Shown here in pieces: positions 1 to 6,905 of a stretch of DNA of 25,701 nucleotides. The notes below the pieces were generated by a model that did no database searches, had not been told where the DNA came from, and worked only from the letters and a program-made list of their open reading frames with translations. This stretch comes from Clostridiales bacterium (GTDB lineage Bacteria; Bacillota; Clostridia; Christensenellales; Aristaeellaceae). The stretch lies in the NCBI GenBank assembly GCA_004557905.1, contig SFFH01000028.1, forward strand, positions 1 through 25,701, read 5' to 3'. The translations under genes and the position numbers were made by a program. Numbering within the stretch: the first letter of the stretch is position 1; each line of letters begins with the position of its first letter.

Positions 1-43
1 GCCTTCAGCGGTCCTCTTTCGAGGTGCCTCGCTCGTGGCGACT
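1..43 (-). other. start of a structured leftward leader RNA, cut by the window edge
   Basis: This is the first 40 or so bases of a transcript that leaves the window on the left. Read on the minus strand it holds a GAAA-capped hairpin (CCTC-GAAA-GAGG, plus-strand 13-24), followed by ACCGCUGAAGGC. The GNRA-capped stem directly behind a perfect promoter suggests a folded leader or a small RNA. I compared it by eye with glycine, lysine, c-di-GMP and T-box leaders and none matched well enough to name. Confidence 0.4.
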
Positions 44-49
44 TGATGT

Positions 50-78
50 ATTATACACGCCTTGACGATCCTTGTCAA
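50..78 (-). promoter_or_regulatory. strong sigma-A-type promoter, leftward
   Basis: Minus strand TTGACA (78-73), 17-base spacer, TATAAT (55-50). Both hexamers match the housekeeping consensus exactly. It points out of the window and is divergent from the promoter at 134-162. Confidence 0.85.
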
Positions 79-133
79 CACCTTTTTTCACTTTTTTCGA
101 CGTCTTTTTGCACTTCTTTTCGATTCACCCGAA

Positions 134-162
134 TTGCAGGATGAAGCGCGCAATGCTATAAT
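134..162 (+). promoter_or_regulatory. sigma-A-type promoter with extended -10
   Basis: TTGCAG (134-139), 17-base spacer, TATAAT (157-162), with TG one base before the -10 (extended -10). Transcription would start near 169, about 34 bases before the ATG at 203. It serves the two-gene operon 203-2743. Confidence 0.85.
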
Positions 163-202
163 GAAGATACAACAGCCTTGAAGTTGGAAAGGAGCGCTGC
201 GC

Positions 203-2146
203 ATGTCCACCGAAGACTATTTGCAGGCACAGAAAAAGGGACTGCGGCTGACGCATGCCCTGCAGTCCCGCGGCGAGGATCCGACGCTGCCCGTGCTCAG
301 CGAGATTGTGCCCGAGCTCAACCGGCTGACGCAGGTGCCGCTGGGCCTGATTCAGATTTCGCTCGATCAGATCGAGGGAACCGCTACCCGCGGCCGCACC
401 ACCGCCTTCGCGCGCAATTTCATGCCGCTGCTGGACGTCGATTCTGAATTCGCGCTCAAATGGGGCATCCTCTACGACGACGTCGTGGAAAACGGCCTGC
501 GCGATCCGGTGCTCGCCTATGAGTACTACAATCGCTTCTATATTATCGAGGGCAACAAGCGCGTCAGCGTCATGCGCACGCTCGACGCGGTGACGATCGA
601 GGCCAACGTCACCCGGATTCTGCCGGAGCCGGAGGACTCCGAGCGGTACCGCGTGTATCAGGAGTTTCTCAGGTTCTATGCCGACAGCGGCATCAACTTC
701 ATCAACTTTGGCCGCGAGGGCAGCTTTGAGCGCCTGTACGCGCTGCTTGACAAACAGCCCGGCGACAAGTGGACCGCTGATGAGATCAGCGATCTGGAAT
801 CCTGCTATCACCGCTTCTCCCAGGCATACGACGCGCGCACCGGCGGAAAGCCGCCCCTGCCCGTGGGCGACGCGTTCCTCGTCTACCTGGACGTGTTCGG
901 CTATGCGGACAGCATCGGCAAGACGCCTTCGGATTTTGAGAAGGATATCGGCAAGGTCTGGCCGGAATTCGTCGTGGCCGCCGCCAACAAGCCCGCCGTG
1001 CTGCTCAACCAGCCGGGTGAAAAGCAGCAGACGTTCCTCTCCTCCATGCTGCATCGTCCGCCGCAGGTGTTGCGCTGCGCCTTCCTCTACAACCGCTCGC
1101 CGCAAAGCTCTGCCTGGACCTACTGGCACGAGCTGGGCCGCAAGGCGCTGGAAAAGGAATTCGGCGCACGCGTGGAGACCACGTTCCGCGAAAACGTCAA
1201 GCAGAAGCAGGCAGAGGCCGTCATCGACAGCCTGGCTGCGGAGGGCTATCACGTCATCTTCGCCACGTCCCCGGTGTTCCTGGACGCCTGCATCCGCCAG
1301 TCCGTCGCGCATCCGGACGTGAAAATCCTCAACTGCTCGCTGCTGGCCAGCTACCACAACGTGCGCTCGTACTATCTGCGCATCTACGAGGCCAAGTTCA
1401 TCCTCGGCGCGGTCGCCGGCGCGATGGCCGACAACAACCTCATCGGCTACATCGCGGACTATCCGATTTACGGCGTGCCCGCCTCCATCAACGCCTTTGC
1501 CCTCGGCGCGCAGATGACCAACCCGCGCGCCAGGATCGTGCTGGAATGGTCCACGATCGCGGAGAGCAACCCCGAGGAAAAGCTCGCGCAGCAGGGCGTA
1601 CACATCATCTCCAACCGGGACATCAGCGCGCCGAACATGGAATCGCGCGCGTTCGGCCTGTATCACGAGAGCGACGGCTTCATCCACAACCTGGCCATGC
1701 CGGTGTGGAACTGGGAAAAGCTCTATCAGGGCATCGTGCGCAGCATCCTCTCCGGCGCCTGGACGGACGAGGCCAACAGCAACGCCGACCGCGCCATGAG
1801 CTATTACATGGGCATGTCCACCGACGCCATCGACCTGCTGTGTTCCCAGCGCGTGCCCGCGCGCGTGCGCAGGCTGGTGGATCTGCTGCACGAGCGCATC
1901 CGTGCCGGCGCATTTCTGCCGTTCATCGGCCCGATCCTCGATCAGGAGGGGAACCTCCGCGTCGAGGCCGACATGGCGCTCACCCCGCAGGAGATCATCC
2001 GCATGGACTATCTGGCACAGAACGTCATCGGCCGCATTCCGGAGATCGACGAGCTGACCGATGTGGCGAAGGTCATCGTCTCCCTGCAGGGCATATCCGC
2101 CGCGAACCCGACCAAGGCCAAGCTGCCTGCGGACATCGAAGGGTGA
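203..2146 (+). CDS. cytosolic ParB-like + BMP (PnrA/Med-like) domain protein
   Basis: A 647-residue protein with two recognisable parts. Residues about 85-140 hold a ParB/sulfiredoxin-like strand-turn motif (FYIIEGNKRVSVMRTL, EGNKR at 116-120). Residues about 289-560 look like the BMP/PnrA ligand-binding fold: LRCAFLYN, then RIYEAKFILGAVAGAMAD, then IGYIADYP with the ASINAFALGAQMTNP stretch. BMP proteins are usually exported lipoproteins that bind nucleosides for ABC importers, but this one has no signal peptide or lipobox and no permease or ATPase gene nearby. It is therefore likely a cytosolic sensor or regulator, as with Bacillus Med; that is inference. The start is set by AAAGGAG at 188-194, eight bases before ATG. 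Six bases separate it from the phosphoesterase gene, so the two are probably cotranscribed. Automated pipelines would probably call it a BMP-family substrate-binding protein. Confidence 0.75.
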   Translation: MSTEDYLQAQKKGLRLTHALQSRGEDPTLPVLSEIVPELNRLTQVPLGLIQISLDQIEGTATRGRTTAFARNFMPLLDVDSEFALKWGILYDDVVENGLRDPVLAYEYYNRFYIIEGNKRVSVMRTLDAVTIEANVTRILPEPEDSERYRVYQEFLRFYADSGINFINFGREGSFERLYALLDKQPGDKWTADEISDLESCYHRFSQAYDARTGGKPPLPVGDAFLVYLDVFGYADSIGKTPSDFEKDIGKVWPEFVVAAANKPAVLLNQPGEKQQTFLSSMLHRPPQVLRCAFLYNRSPQSSAWTYWHELGRKALEKEFGARVETTFRENVKQKQAEAVIDSLAAEGYHVIFATSPVFLDACIRQSVAHPDVKILNCSLLASYHNVRSYYLRIYEAKFILGAVAGAMADNNLIGYIADYPIYGVPASINAFALGAQMTNPRARIVLEWSTIAESNPEEKLAQQGVHIISNRDISAPNMESRAFGLYHESDGFIHNLAMPVWNWEKLYQGIVRSILSGAWTDEANSNADRAMSYYMGMSTDAIDLLCSQRVPARVRRLVDLLHERIRAGAFLPFIGPILDQEGNLRVEADMALTPQEIIRMDYLAQNVIGRIPEIDELTDVAKVIVSLQGISAANPTKAKLPADIEG

Positions 2147-2152
2147 ACACAT

Positions 2153-2743
2153 ATGAAGATCCTGCTACTGGCCGATCAGGCCGAGCCCTCGCTCTGGGAG
2201 CATCTGGACCGGCGCAAGCTCGAAGGCGTGGAGCTTGTGCTCTCCTGCGGCGATCTGCCCGCGGAATACCTGTCCTTCCTCACCTGCTTCACCGCCGCGC
2301 CCATCCTCTATGTGCACGGCAATCACGACGGCCGCTATGCAAAAAAACCGCCGGAGGGCTGCATCTGCATCGAGGACACCGTTTACACGCACAACGGCCT
2401 GCGCATTCTGGGGCTGGGCGGCAGCATGCGCTATCGTCAGGGGCCGCACATGTACACCGAGCACGAGATGAAGAGGCGCGTGGACAGGCTGCGCTTCAAG
2501 CTCTGGAAGAGCAAGGGCTTTGACATCCTGCTCACGCACGCACCCGCCTATCAGCTGGGCGACGACACCGATCTGGCGCACACAGGCTTTCAGGTGTTCC
2601 TCGACCTGATCGACAAATATCAGCCGCGCTTTCTCGTGCACGGGCATGTGCACCAGAGCTACCAGCACGACTTCAAGCGCATCCGCCAGCGCGGGGAAAC
2701 ACAGGCCATCAATGCGTTCGGGTATTACATTCTGGAAATTTAA
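2153..2743 (+). CDS. calcineurin-like metallophosphoesterase
   Basis: A 196-residue cytosolic phosphoesterase. Visible metal-site motifs in order are D8, GD at 33-34, GNHD at 56-59, H129 in LLTHAP, and HGHVH at 163-167. The first motif, normally DxH, reads D8-Q-A here, so one metal-ligand histidine is missing. Clostridial relatives with a similarly altered first motif exist as far as I recall, so this may mark a subfamily rather than an inactive enzyme. The substrate cannot be told from sequence (phosphodiester, nucleotide or phosphoprotein). It lies six bases after the BMP-domain gene with a modest ribosome site (GAAGGGTG), and ends at a strong terminator, so it is the second and last gene of that operon. 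Confidence 0.85.
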   Translation: MKILLLADQAEPSLWEHLDRRKLEGVELVLSCGDLPAEYLSFLTCFTAAPILYVHGNHDGRYAKKPPEGCICIEDTVYTHNGLRILGLGGSMRYRQGPHMYTEHEMKRRVDRLRFKLWKSKGFDILLTHAPAYQLGDDTDLAHTGFQVFLDLIDKYQPRFLVHGHVHQSYQHDFKRIRQRGETQAINAFGYYILEI

Positions 2744-2764
2744 AAAGGCCCACCGGGCCTTTTT
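2742..2764. terminator. bidirectional intrinsic terminator
   Basis: Stem AGGCCC / GGGCCT with a three-base loop, flanked by A5 on the left and T5 on the right. It closes the 203-2743 operon and can also stop leftward transcription from the MerR remnant. Confidence 0.85.
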
Positions 2765-2789
2765 CTTATGAAATGCGATGCAGCAAGGC

Positions 2790-3501
2790 TCACCGGATCG
2801 TGCCGAACTGCCGCTCGTCCCCGTCCAGCGGCGCGTACATAAGGCCGGTCTGCACGTTGTGCTCCCCGCGCCGCACGCACTGCACCTGTCGGATCAGCGC
2901 GCCCGCGTGGAGGCGGTGCCCGTTTTCCTGCGCGTACCGCCTCCACGCGATCAAAGGCAGGCTCGAGGCTGTCGCCCACGGCATAGCGCACGGCGGTGAC
3001 GACGCAGGGCTTGGGCGGCAGGTACAGCATCTGGCGGCTGGCGCGCAGCCCCAGCTCCAGCGCGACGTCCGCATCGACGGCGACGCCCTGCAGCGGCGGC
3101 TCATGATAGTCCGTCCGGGTCAGATACGGGCCGTCCAGCAGCAGCGCAGCGGACAGGTGTGGGGCATAGGCTTCCACCCACCGGGAGAGCGTGTCGATCA
3201 TGCTTTCGTCCACCGGGCTGTCGCCGCGCAGCGTGCCCAGAAAATACATCGCCGGCTTTTCCTCCAGGGTGCAGGCGTCCAGCAGGCACTCCGCCTGGCG
3301 GATACGCGCAACCTGCGTGCGCAGGCTCTTGCGCACGCGCAGCAGACGCTCGATTTCCCCGGTGAGCGCCTCCTCGCGCGCCTCGAGCGCGTGCAGCTGG
3401 CCGCTCTCATCCGTGCCGCCAAACAATTCTCCCGTCTCCTGCATGGTAAAGCCATATCCGCGCAGCTGCACGCCGCAGCCCATCGCCAGCATGGGCATCC
3501 C
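2790..3501 (-). pseudogene. MerR-family regulator remnant, 5' truncated and frameshifted
   Basis: In reading order (minus strand) the first part gives a MerR dimerisation stretch: LRGYGFTMQETGELF, then a long charged helix ending RKSLRTQVARIRQAECLL. A GyrI-like effector-binding domain follows (KPAMYFLGTLRG to RYAVGDSLEPAFDR). Near 2940-2950 the frame breaks; the next frame continues sensibly as WRRYAQENGHRLHAGALI through ERQFGTIR and a TGA at 2792-2790. The N-terminal winged-helix DNA-binding part (about 45 residues) is absent, because at about 3495-3505 the sequence changes abruptly into the divergent flavoprotein gene. No ribosome site precedes the first methionines. A regulator without its DNA-binding domain and with a frameshift is very probably non-functional, unless the junction is an assembly artefact. 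Confidence 0.7.
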
Positions 3502-5452
3502 CGCCCTGGCGGAAGAAAAGGGCCTGTATACGCCGGGCACCTACTCCGCGACGGCCACCGGCATGGGCGACGTCACCGTCACCATGACCTTCGACGCCAA
3601 CGCCATTACGAACGTCGTGGTGGACACCTCCAAGGAGACCACCGGCTTCGGCCTTGAAAAGGGCGGCGAGTTCGCCGAGCGCATTCTAGCCGCGCAGAGT
3701 GCGGAGATCGACGCCGTGTCCGGCGTGACGGTCACCAGCCAGGCGGTCATCGACGCTGCGAAGGCCTGTATCGCGCAGGCCAAGGGCGAGACGGTGGAGA
3801 TCGCGCCGGTCGTGGAGGGCGCTGCGGCAGACGAGGGCGACTGGCTCGGCGAGGAGCCGGAGACCCCGGCGGTCGATCAGGTGATCGACGTGGACGTCGT
3901 CGTCGTGGGCGCGGGCCTGTCCGGCGTGTGCGCCGCGCGCGCAGCGGCTGAGGAGGGCGCCCGCGTCGCCGTCATCGAGAAGTGTGCGTCCTTCAACTGC
4001 CGCTCCGGCGAGTACGCCGTGCTCAACGGCCCGCTGAACGAGCGCTGGGGCCGCACGAACATCGTGGACACCGACGTCGTCGTCAACCGCCTGATGCGCG
4101 AGTGCACCTACCGCAACAAGCGCGCCATCATCAAGCGCTGGGCCGACCACGCCTGGGAAGCCATCGACTGGTTCATCGGCGCGTATCCGGAGCTGACGAT
4201 CTGCGATTCCACCCGTCAGGCGGTCACGCAGGAGCAGTTTGACAAGGGCATTCTCGTGCCGCTGGCCTGGCCGCAGCCGGAGCACTACGATTACAGGAAC
4301 GAGGAGTTCCCGACCTTCCCGTCCTCCATGGAGTTCCGCTCCAGCCGCAAGGATCAGCAGGGCTTCGTCGTGGAGGCCAACCTGAACAAGGCCGTCGAGC
4401 TGGGCGCGCAGACCTTCTTCGGCTGCTTCGCCACCAAGCTGCTCAAGGACGACGCGGGCCGCGTGACCGGCATCATCGTGCGCGATGCGCAGAACGGCAA
4501 CCGCTATATCCAGTTCAACGCGGCCAAGGGCGTCATCCTGGCCACCGGCGACAACGGCGCCGACGAGCGCATCATGAAGCACTTCGCGCCGGAAATCGTG
4601 GAGAAGAAGATCACGAACCTGGGCGCGCTGGGCATGATGGGCATGGACGTGGAGGGCAAGCCCTGCCCCACCGGCGACGGCCTGCGCATGGGCGCGTGGA
4701 TCGGCGCGAAGGTGCAGGATTTCCACGCCCCGATGACCCATCACATGGGCGGCGGCATGGGCGTGACGCCGTTCCTGCAGCTCAACAAGCACGGCAAGCG
4801 CTTCATGAACGAGTCCATCCCGGGCCAGCAGCTGGAAAACCAGATCGAGCTGCAGCCGGATCAGACCTCCTTCCAGATCTACGACAGCAAGTGGCCGGAG
4901 CAGATCCCCTACATGCCGGCCAACCACGGCGGCCTGTGCTACATCATCCCGGAGGACGAGGACGAGAGCAACCCCAACTTCACCGACCGCCAGTACACGA
5001 AGGTTTCCGCGAAGGCCAACGCCTACAACTTCAAGGCGGATACCCTCGACGAGCTCTTCGCGCAGCTGGGCTACACCGGCGAGGCGCTGGAGAACGCGCG
5101 CGCGAGCGTGGAGCGCTACAACCAGCTCTGCCGCGAGGGCTATGACGCCGACTTCGGCAAGGACGCCAGCCGCATGTTCCCGCTGGAGAACGGCCCGTTC
5201 TACGCCTGCACCTGGAGCACGACCGCGATGCTCGTGTGCGTCGGCGGCCTGGAGTCCGACGAGAACTGCCACACCTTCACCGGCACAGCCGAGAATCCGA
5301 CCCGCGACCAGATTCCGGGCCTGTATGTCTGCGGCAACGTGCAGGGCAGCCGCTACGCGGTCGAGTATCCGATCTGCTTCCGCGGCATCAGCCATTCCCT
5401 GTGCGTCTACTACGGCTACATCGCCGGCAAGAACTGCGCGCAGGGCGTATAA
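3491..5452 (+). CDS. FMN-binding/FAD fumarate-reductase-like flavoprotein, signal peptide lost
   Basis: From the ATG at 3491 this is a 653-residue flavoprotein of the fumarate/urocanate reductase class. Residues about 11-98 form an FMN-binding domain with a DAVSGVT motif (74-80), the type flavinylated by ApbE on T80. Residues about 133 to the end form an FAD_binding_2 domain with GAGLSG at 140-145, GVILATGDNGADE in the middle, and GLYVCGNVQGSRYAVEYP near the end. Relatives are exported and pass electrons to an unsaturated organic acid; the substrate here is unknown. PALAEEKG at residues 4-11 looks like the last residues of a Sec signal peptide, but the hydrophobic part, a ribosome site and a promoter are missing. 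The upstream sequence is instead antisense to the MerR remnant. The gene may therefore be 5' truncated and unexpressed, or the join may be an assembly error. A terminator follows at 5495. Confidence 0.8.
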   Translation: MGIPALAEEKGLYTPGTYSATATGMGDVTVTMTFDANAITNVVVDTSKETTGFGLEKGGEFAERILAAQSAEIDAVSGVTVTSQAVIDAAKACIAQAKGETVEIAPVVEGAAADEGDWLGEEPETPAVDQVIDVDVVVVGAGLSGVCAARAAAEEGARVAVIEKCASFNCRSGEYAVLNGPLNERWGRTNIVDTDVVVNRLMRECTYRNKRAIIKRWADHAWEAIDWFIGAYPELTICDSTRQAVTQEQFDKGILVPLAWPQPEHYDYRNEEFPTFPSSMEFRSSRKDQQGFVVEANLNKAVELGAQTFFGCFATKLLKDDAGRVTGIIVRDAQNGNRYIQFNAAKGVILATGDNGADERIMKHFAPEIVEKKITNLGALGMMGMDVEGKPCPTGDGLRMGAWIGAKVQDFHAPMTHHMGGGMGVTPFLQLNKHGKRFMNESIPGQQLENQIELQPDQTSFQIYDSKWPEQIPYMPANHGGLCYIIPEDEDESNPNFTDRQYTKVSAKANAYNFKADTLDELFAQLGYTGEALENARASVERYNQLCREGYDADFGKDASRMFPLENGPFYACTWSTTAMLVCVGGLESDENCHTFTGTAENPTRDQIPGLYVCGNVQGSRYAVEYPICFRGISHSLCVYYGYIAGKNCAQGV

Positions 5453-5453
5453 C

Positions 5454-5495
5454 GTTCTCGTCAACTGAATACAGGTTCTCGTCAACTGAATACAG
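5454..5495. repeat. 21-bp tandem direct repeat, two copies
   Basis: Two identical adjacent 21-base units (5454-5474 and 5475-5495), each starting GTTCTCGTCAACTGAA, lie directly after the flavoprotein stop codon. The second unit runs into the terminator stem. It looks like a local slippage duplication. Confidence 0.9.
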
Positions 5496-5527
5496 GGTGC
5501 TTCCGCCTCTCGGGAGCACCCTTTTTT
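5495..5527 (+). terminator. intrinsic terminator of the flavoprotein gene
   Basis: Stem GGGTGCTTCC / GGGAGCACCC with a short loop, followed by T6. Confidence 0.85.
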
Positions 5528-5542
5528 CGCTTCGCGTTGGGA

Positions 5543-5612
5543 AACGTCAGGGCTGCCGCCCTGAAACCTGCCTGAGGGATGCATCCCTCAGACTCCCTTC
5601 TTCGCTTCGCGG
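5543..5612 (+). repeat. intergenic two-hairpin repeat A, copy 1
   Basis: First hairpin CAGGGC-TGCC-GCCCTG (5548-5563), then AAACCTGC, then a perfect 20-base palindrome CTGAGGGATGCATCCCTCAG (5572-5591), then CCCTTCTTCGCTTCGCG. The same ordered pattern recurs inverted at 23160-23224, and in part at 20222-20268. Confidence 0.75.
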
Positions 5613-5629
5613 CGGCTTGAAGCAGCCTG

Positions 5630-5670
5630 CCTTCCCCTTTGGGGAAGGTGCCCACAGGGCGGATGAGGTT
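5630..5670 (+). repeat. intergenic hairpin repeat B, copy 1
   Basis: Hairpin CCTTCCCC-TTT-GGGGAAGG, then a small GCCC-ACA-GGGC stem, then GGATGAGGTT. Two related copies sit at 17751-17788 (inverted) and 17802-17850. Confidence 0.75.
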
Positions 5671-5680
5671 CATCCTGCCG

Positions 5681-6610
5681 TCACGGCATCGCTGGCAGAA
5701 TCTCCATGCGCTCGATGAGCCGGCGTCCCTGGCCCGCGGGCGAGGTGATCGCCAGCGCCGCGTCCACCTGCGCGACATTGTCCGCCGTGCGGCGCACGAG
5801 GCCCGCGCGCTCGTCAAAGCGCTCGCTGGCCACCGGCGGCGCAAAGCGCAGCGGCACCGCCGCATGATAGCCCGACAGATCCGGCGCCTGCGCCTCGTCC
5901 TGCGGGCGCATCCAGAGCATCTGCGCCTGTGTCTCGCCCGCCAGCCGCATCGTCAGATACCGCAGCAGCGTGCCGGACACAGCATGCTGCGCTTCGGCAG
6001 GCTTCTCCTCCTGCTGCGTCTGCGGGCGAAGCTCCAGCTGAATCACGCCGTCCGGCCAGACCAGCGCAAAGCACCGCGTCCGCGGCTCCAGGCGCTCGAT
6101 CCGGCCCTCCCGCAGCCGCAGCTCGGCCGTCAGCGGCGCGGCGGATTCGTCAAAGGGGAAGAGCTGCATATAGATTTCCGTGCTTTGTCCCGCGGGAAAC
6201 GCCTGCCCCTCGCCGTCCACCGGCCCGCAGAACTGTCCGTTCACCGTCAGCAGGCCGCGCACGCCGCTCTCAATCATCAGCATCTGAATCATCCGCCCCA
6301 CCTCGGGGCATGTATATGCGCGCAGGACACAAAATACGAGCCCTCTCCCGAAGGAAAAATGCTTTCGGTTTTGCCGTCCTTGAAGCTGTATGCGGACGTA
6401 TTTCAGATTGCTCTGAAAATAGACGATATTTCTGAAGTATTCGCAATAGAGCATTCTCTTGGTTTCATAGCGAAATACGCTGTCAGAATGAAGCAGGTCC
6501 TTCACCATCAAATCCAGCTTCTGAACAAATGACGCCTCGCCCCATTCCCAGAGGAAATACGTCATGGGTCTGACGGCGAGCAGAGACAGCGGATTGGCCG
6601 GCTTATTCAT
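5681..6610 (-). CDS. unrecognised protein of up to 309 residues
   Basis: I do not recognise this protein. The C-terminal two thirds (from MIQMLMIESGVRG, ATG at 6292) are GC-rich like the neighbours, soluble-looking, and open with a beta-rich stretch (GVRGLLTVNGQFCGPV) of a kind I associate with hypothetical Clostridia proteins. The first 106 residues (6293-6610) are encoded by AT-richer DNA with lower third-position GC, and include MTYFLWEWGE and RMLYCEYFRNIVYF. No good ribosome site precedes the ATG at 6610, which lies nine bases after the stop of a transposase remnant. At 6292 a modest AGGTGGGG precedes the ATG. The real gene may therefore be only 5681-6292 (about 203 residues), with the front part acquired DNA fused in frame. 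Both starts remain possible. Confidence 0.5.
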   Translation of the reverse strand: MNKPANPLSLLAVRPMTYFLWEWGEASFVQKLDLMVKDLLHSDSVFRYETKRMLYCEYFRNIVYFQSNLKYVRIQLQGRQNRKHFSFGRGLVFCVLRAYTCPEVGRMIQMLMIESGVRGLLTVNGQFCGPVDGEGQAFPAGQSTEIYMQLFPFDESAAPLTAELRLREGRIERLEPRTRCFALVWPDGVIQLELRPQTQQEEKPAEAQHAVSGTLLRYLTMRLAGETQAQMLWMRPQDEAQAPDLSGYHAAVPLRFAPPVASERFDERAGLVRRTADNVAQVDAALAITSPAGQGRRLIERMEILPAMP

Positions 6611-6619
6611 GGAAAATGA

Positions 6620-6778
6620 TTACTTTGTAATGCAATTCCTGATCCTGCCCCGATTCTCAGAATTCGTGTCAAATACCGCGATATTCATATGCCTTCCTAC
6701 ATCTGCTGCTATCTCCCGATATGTCTCGCCTTCTCGCTTCAGTTCTTCCATCCTGGGTCCATACTGATTGATCTTCAT
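6620..6778 (-). pseudogene. IS3-type transposase OrfA remnant (N-terminus only)
   Basis: A 52-codon frame starting MKINQYGPRMEELKREGETY and continuing REIAADVG, the start of the helix-turn-helix typical of IS3-family OrfA proteins. After about residue 28 the similarity ends and the frame stops at 6620, where OrfA would normally reach about 90-110 residues, and no OrfB or integrase core follows. It has a perfect ribosome site (GGAGGTG), but this lies inside a 15-bp hairpin stem (6781-6824). Base composition is AT-richer than the surroundings. Interpreted as the left end of a decayed insertion sequence. Confidence 0.6.
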
Positions 6779-6780
6779 GC

Positions 6781-6824
6781 AAAAGCACCTCCAGTCGTTA
6801 TCCTACAACTGGAGGTGCTTTTTT
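6781..6824. terminator. 15-bp perfect hairpin, terminator-like, hiding a ribosome site
   Basis: AAAAGCACCTCCAGT (6781-6795) pairs perfectly with ACTGGAGGTGCTTTT (6808-6822) across a 12-base loop. Leftward it ends in TTTT and is the first plausible stop for the ilv operon after ilvD. It also buries the GGAGGTG of the transposase remnant, the arrangement some insertion sequences use to block translation from outside transcripts. Rightward it ends in T6. Confidence 0.75.
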
Positions 6825-6905
6825 CAATGTCCGTTTTCAACGGAATACTTCAATTTGCCATGCATCATTTCAAATCTTCTTGACAGGTGCTATGTATTTA
6901 TGCGA

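Noticed and set aside
1..43. glycine, lysine, c-di-GMP riboswitch or T-box at the left edge
   Set aside because: Single conserved strings resemble parts of these, but the ordered core motifs are missing in the visible bases, so no class is claimed.
125..2152. 675-codon open frame on the minus strand
   Set aside because: Exact antisense of the BMP-domain gene. Its protein is the low-complexity Val/His/Asp/Arg-rich type produced by opposite-strand frames in GC-rich DNA, and the plus frame has a promoter, ribosome site and domain motifs.
3191..3490. 100-codon upstream extension of the flavoprotein frame
   Set aside because: It is antisense to the MerR remnant, has no domain and no ribosome site, and is only an open frame by GC bias; the flavoprotein part begins at about 3491.
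3686..5584. 632-codon open frame on the minus strand
   Set aside because: Antisense shadow of the flavoprotein gene, with the same low-complexity composition and no ribosome site.
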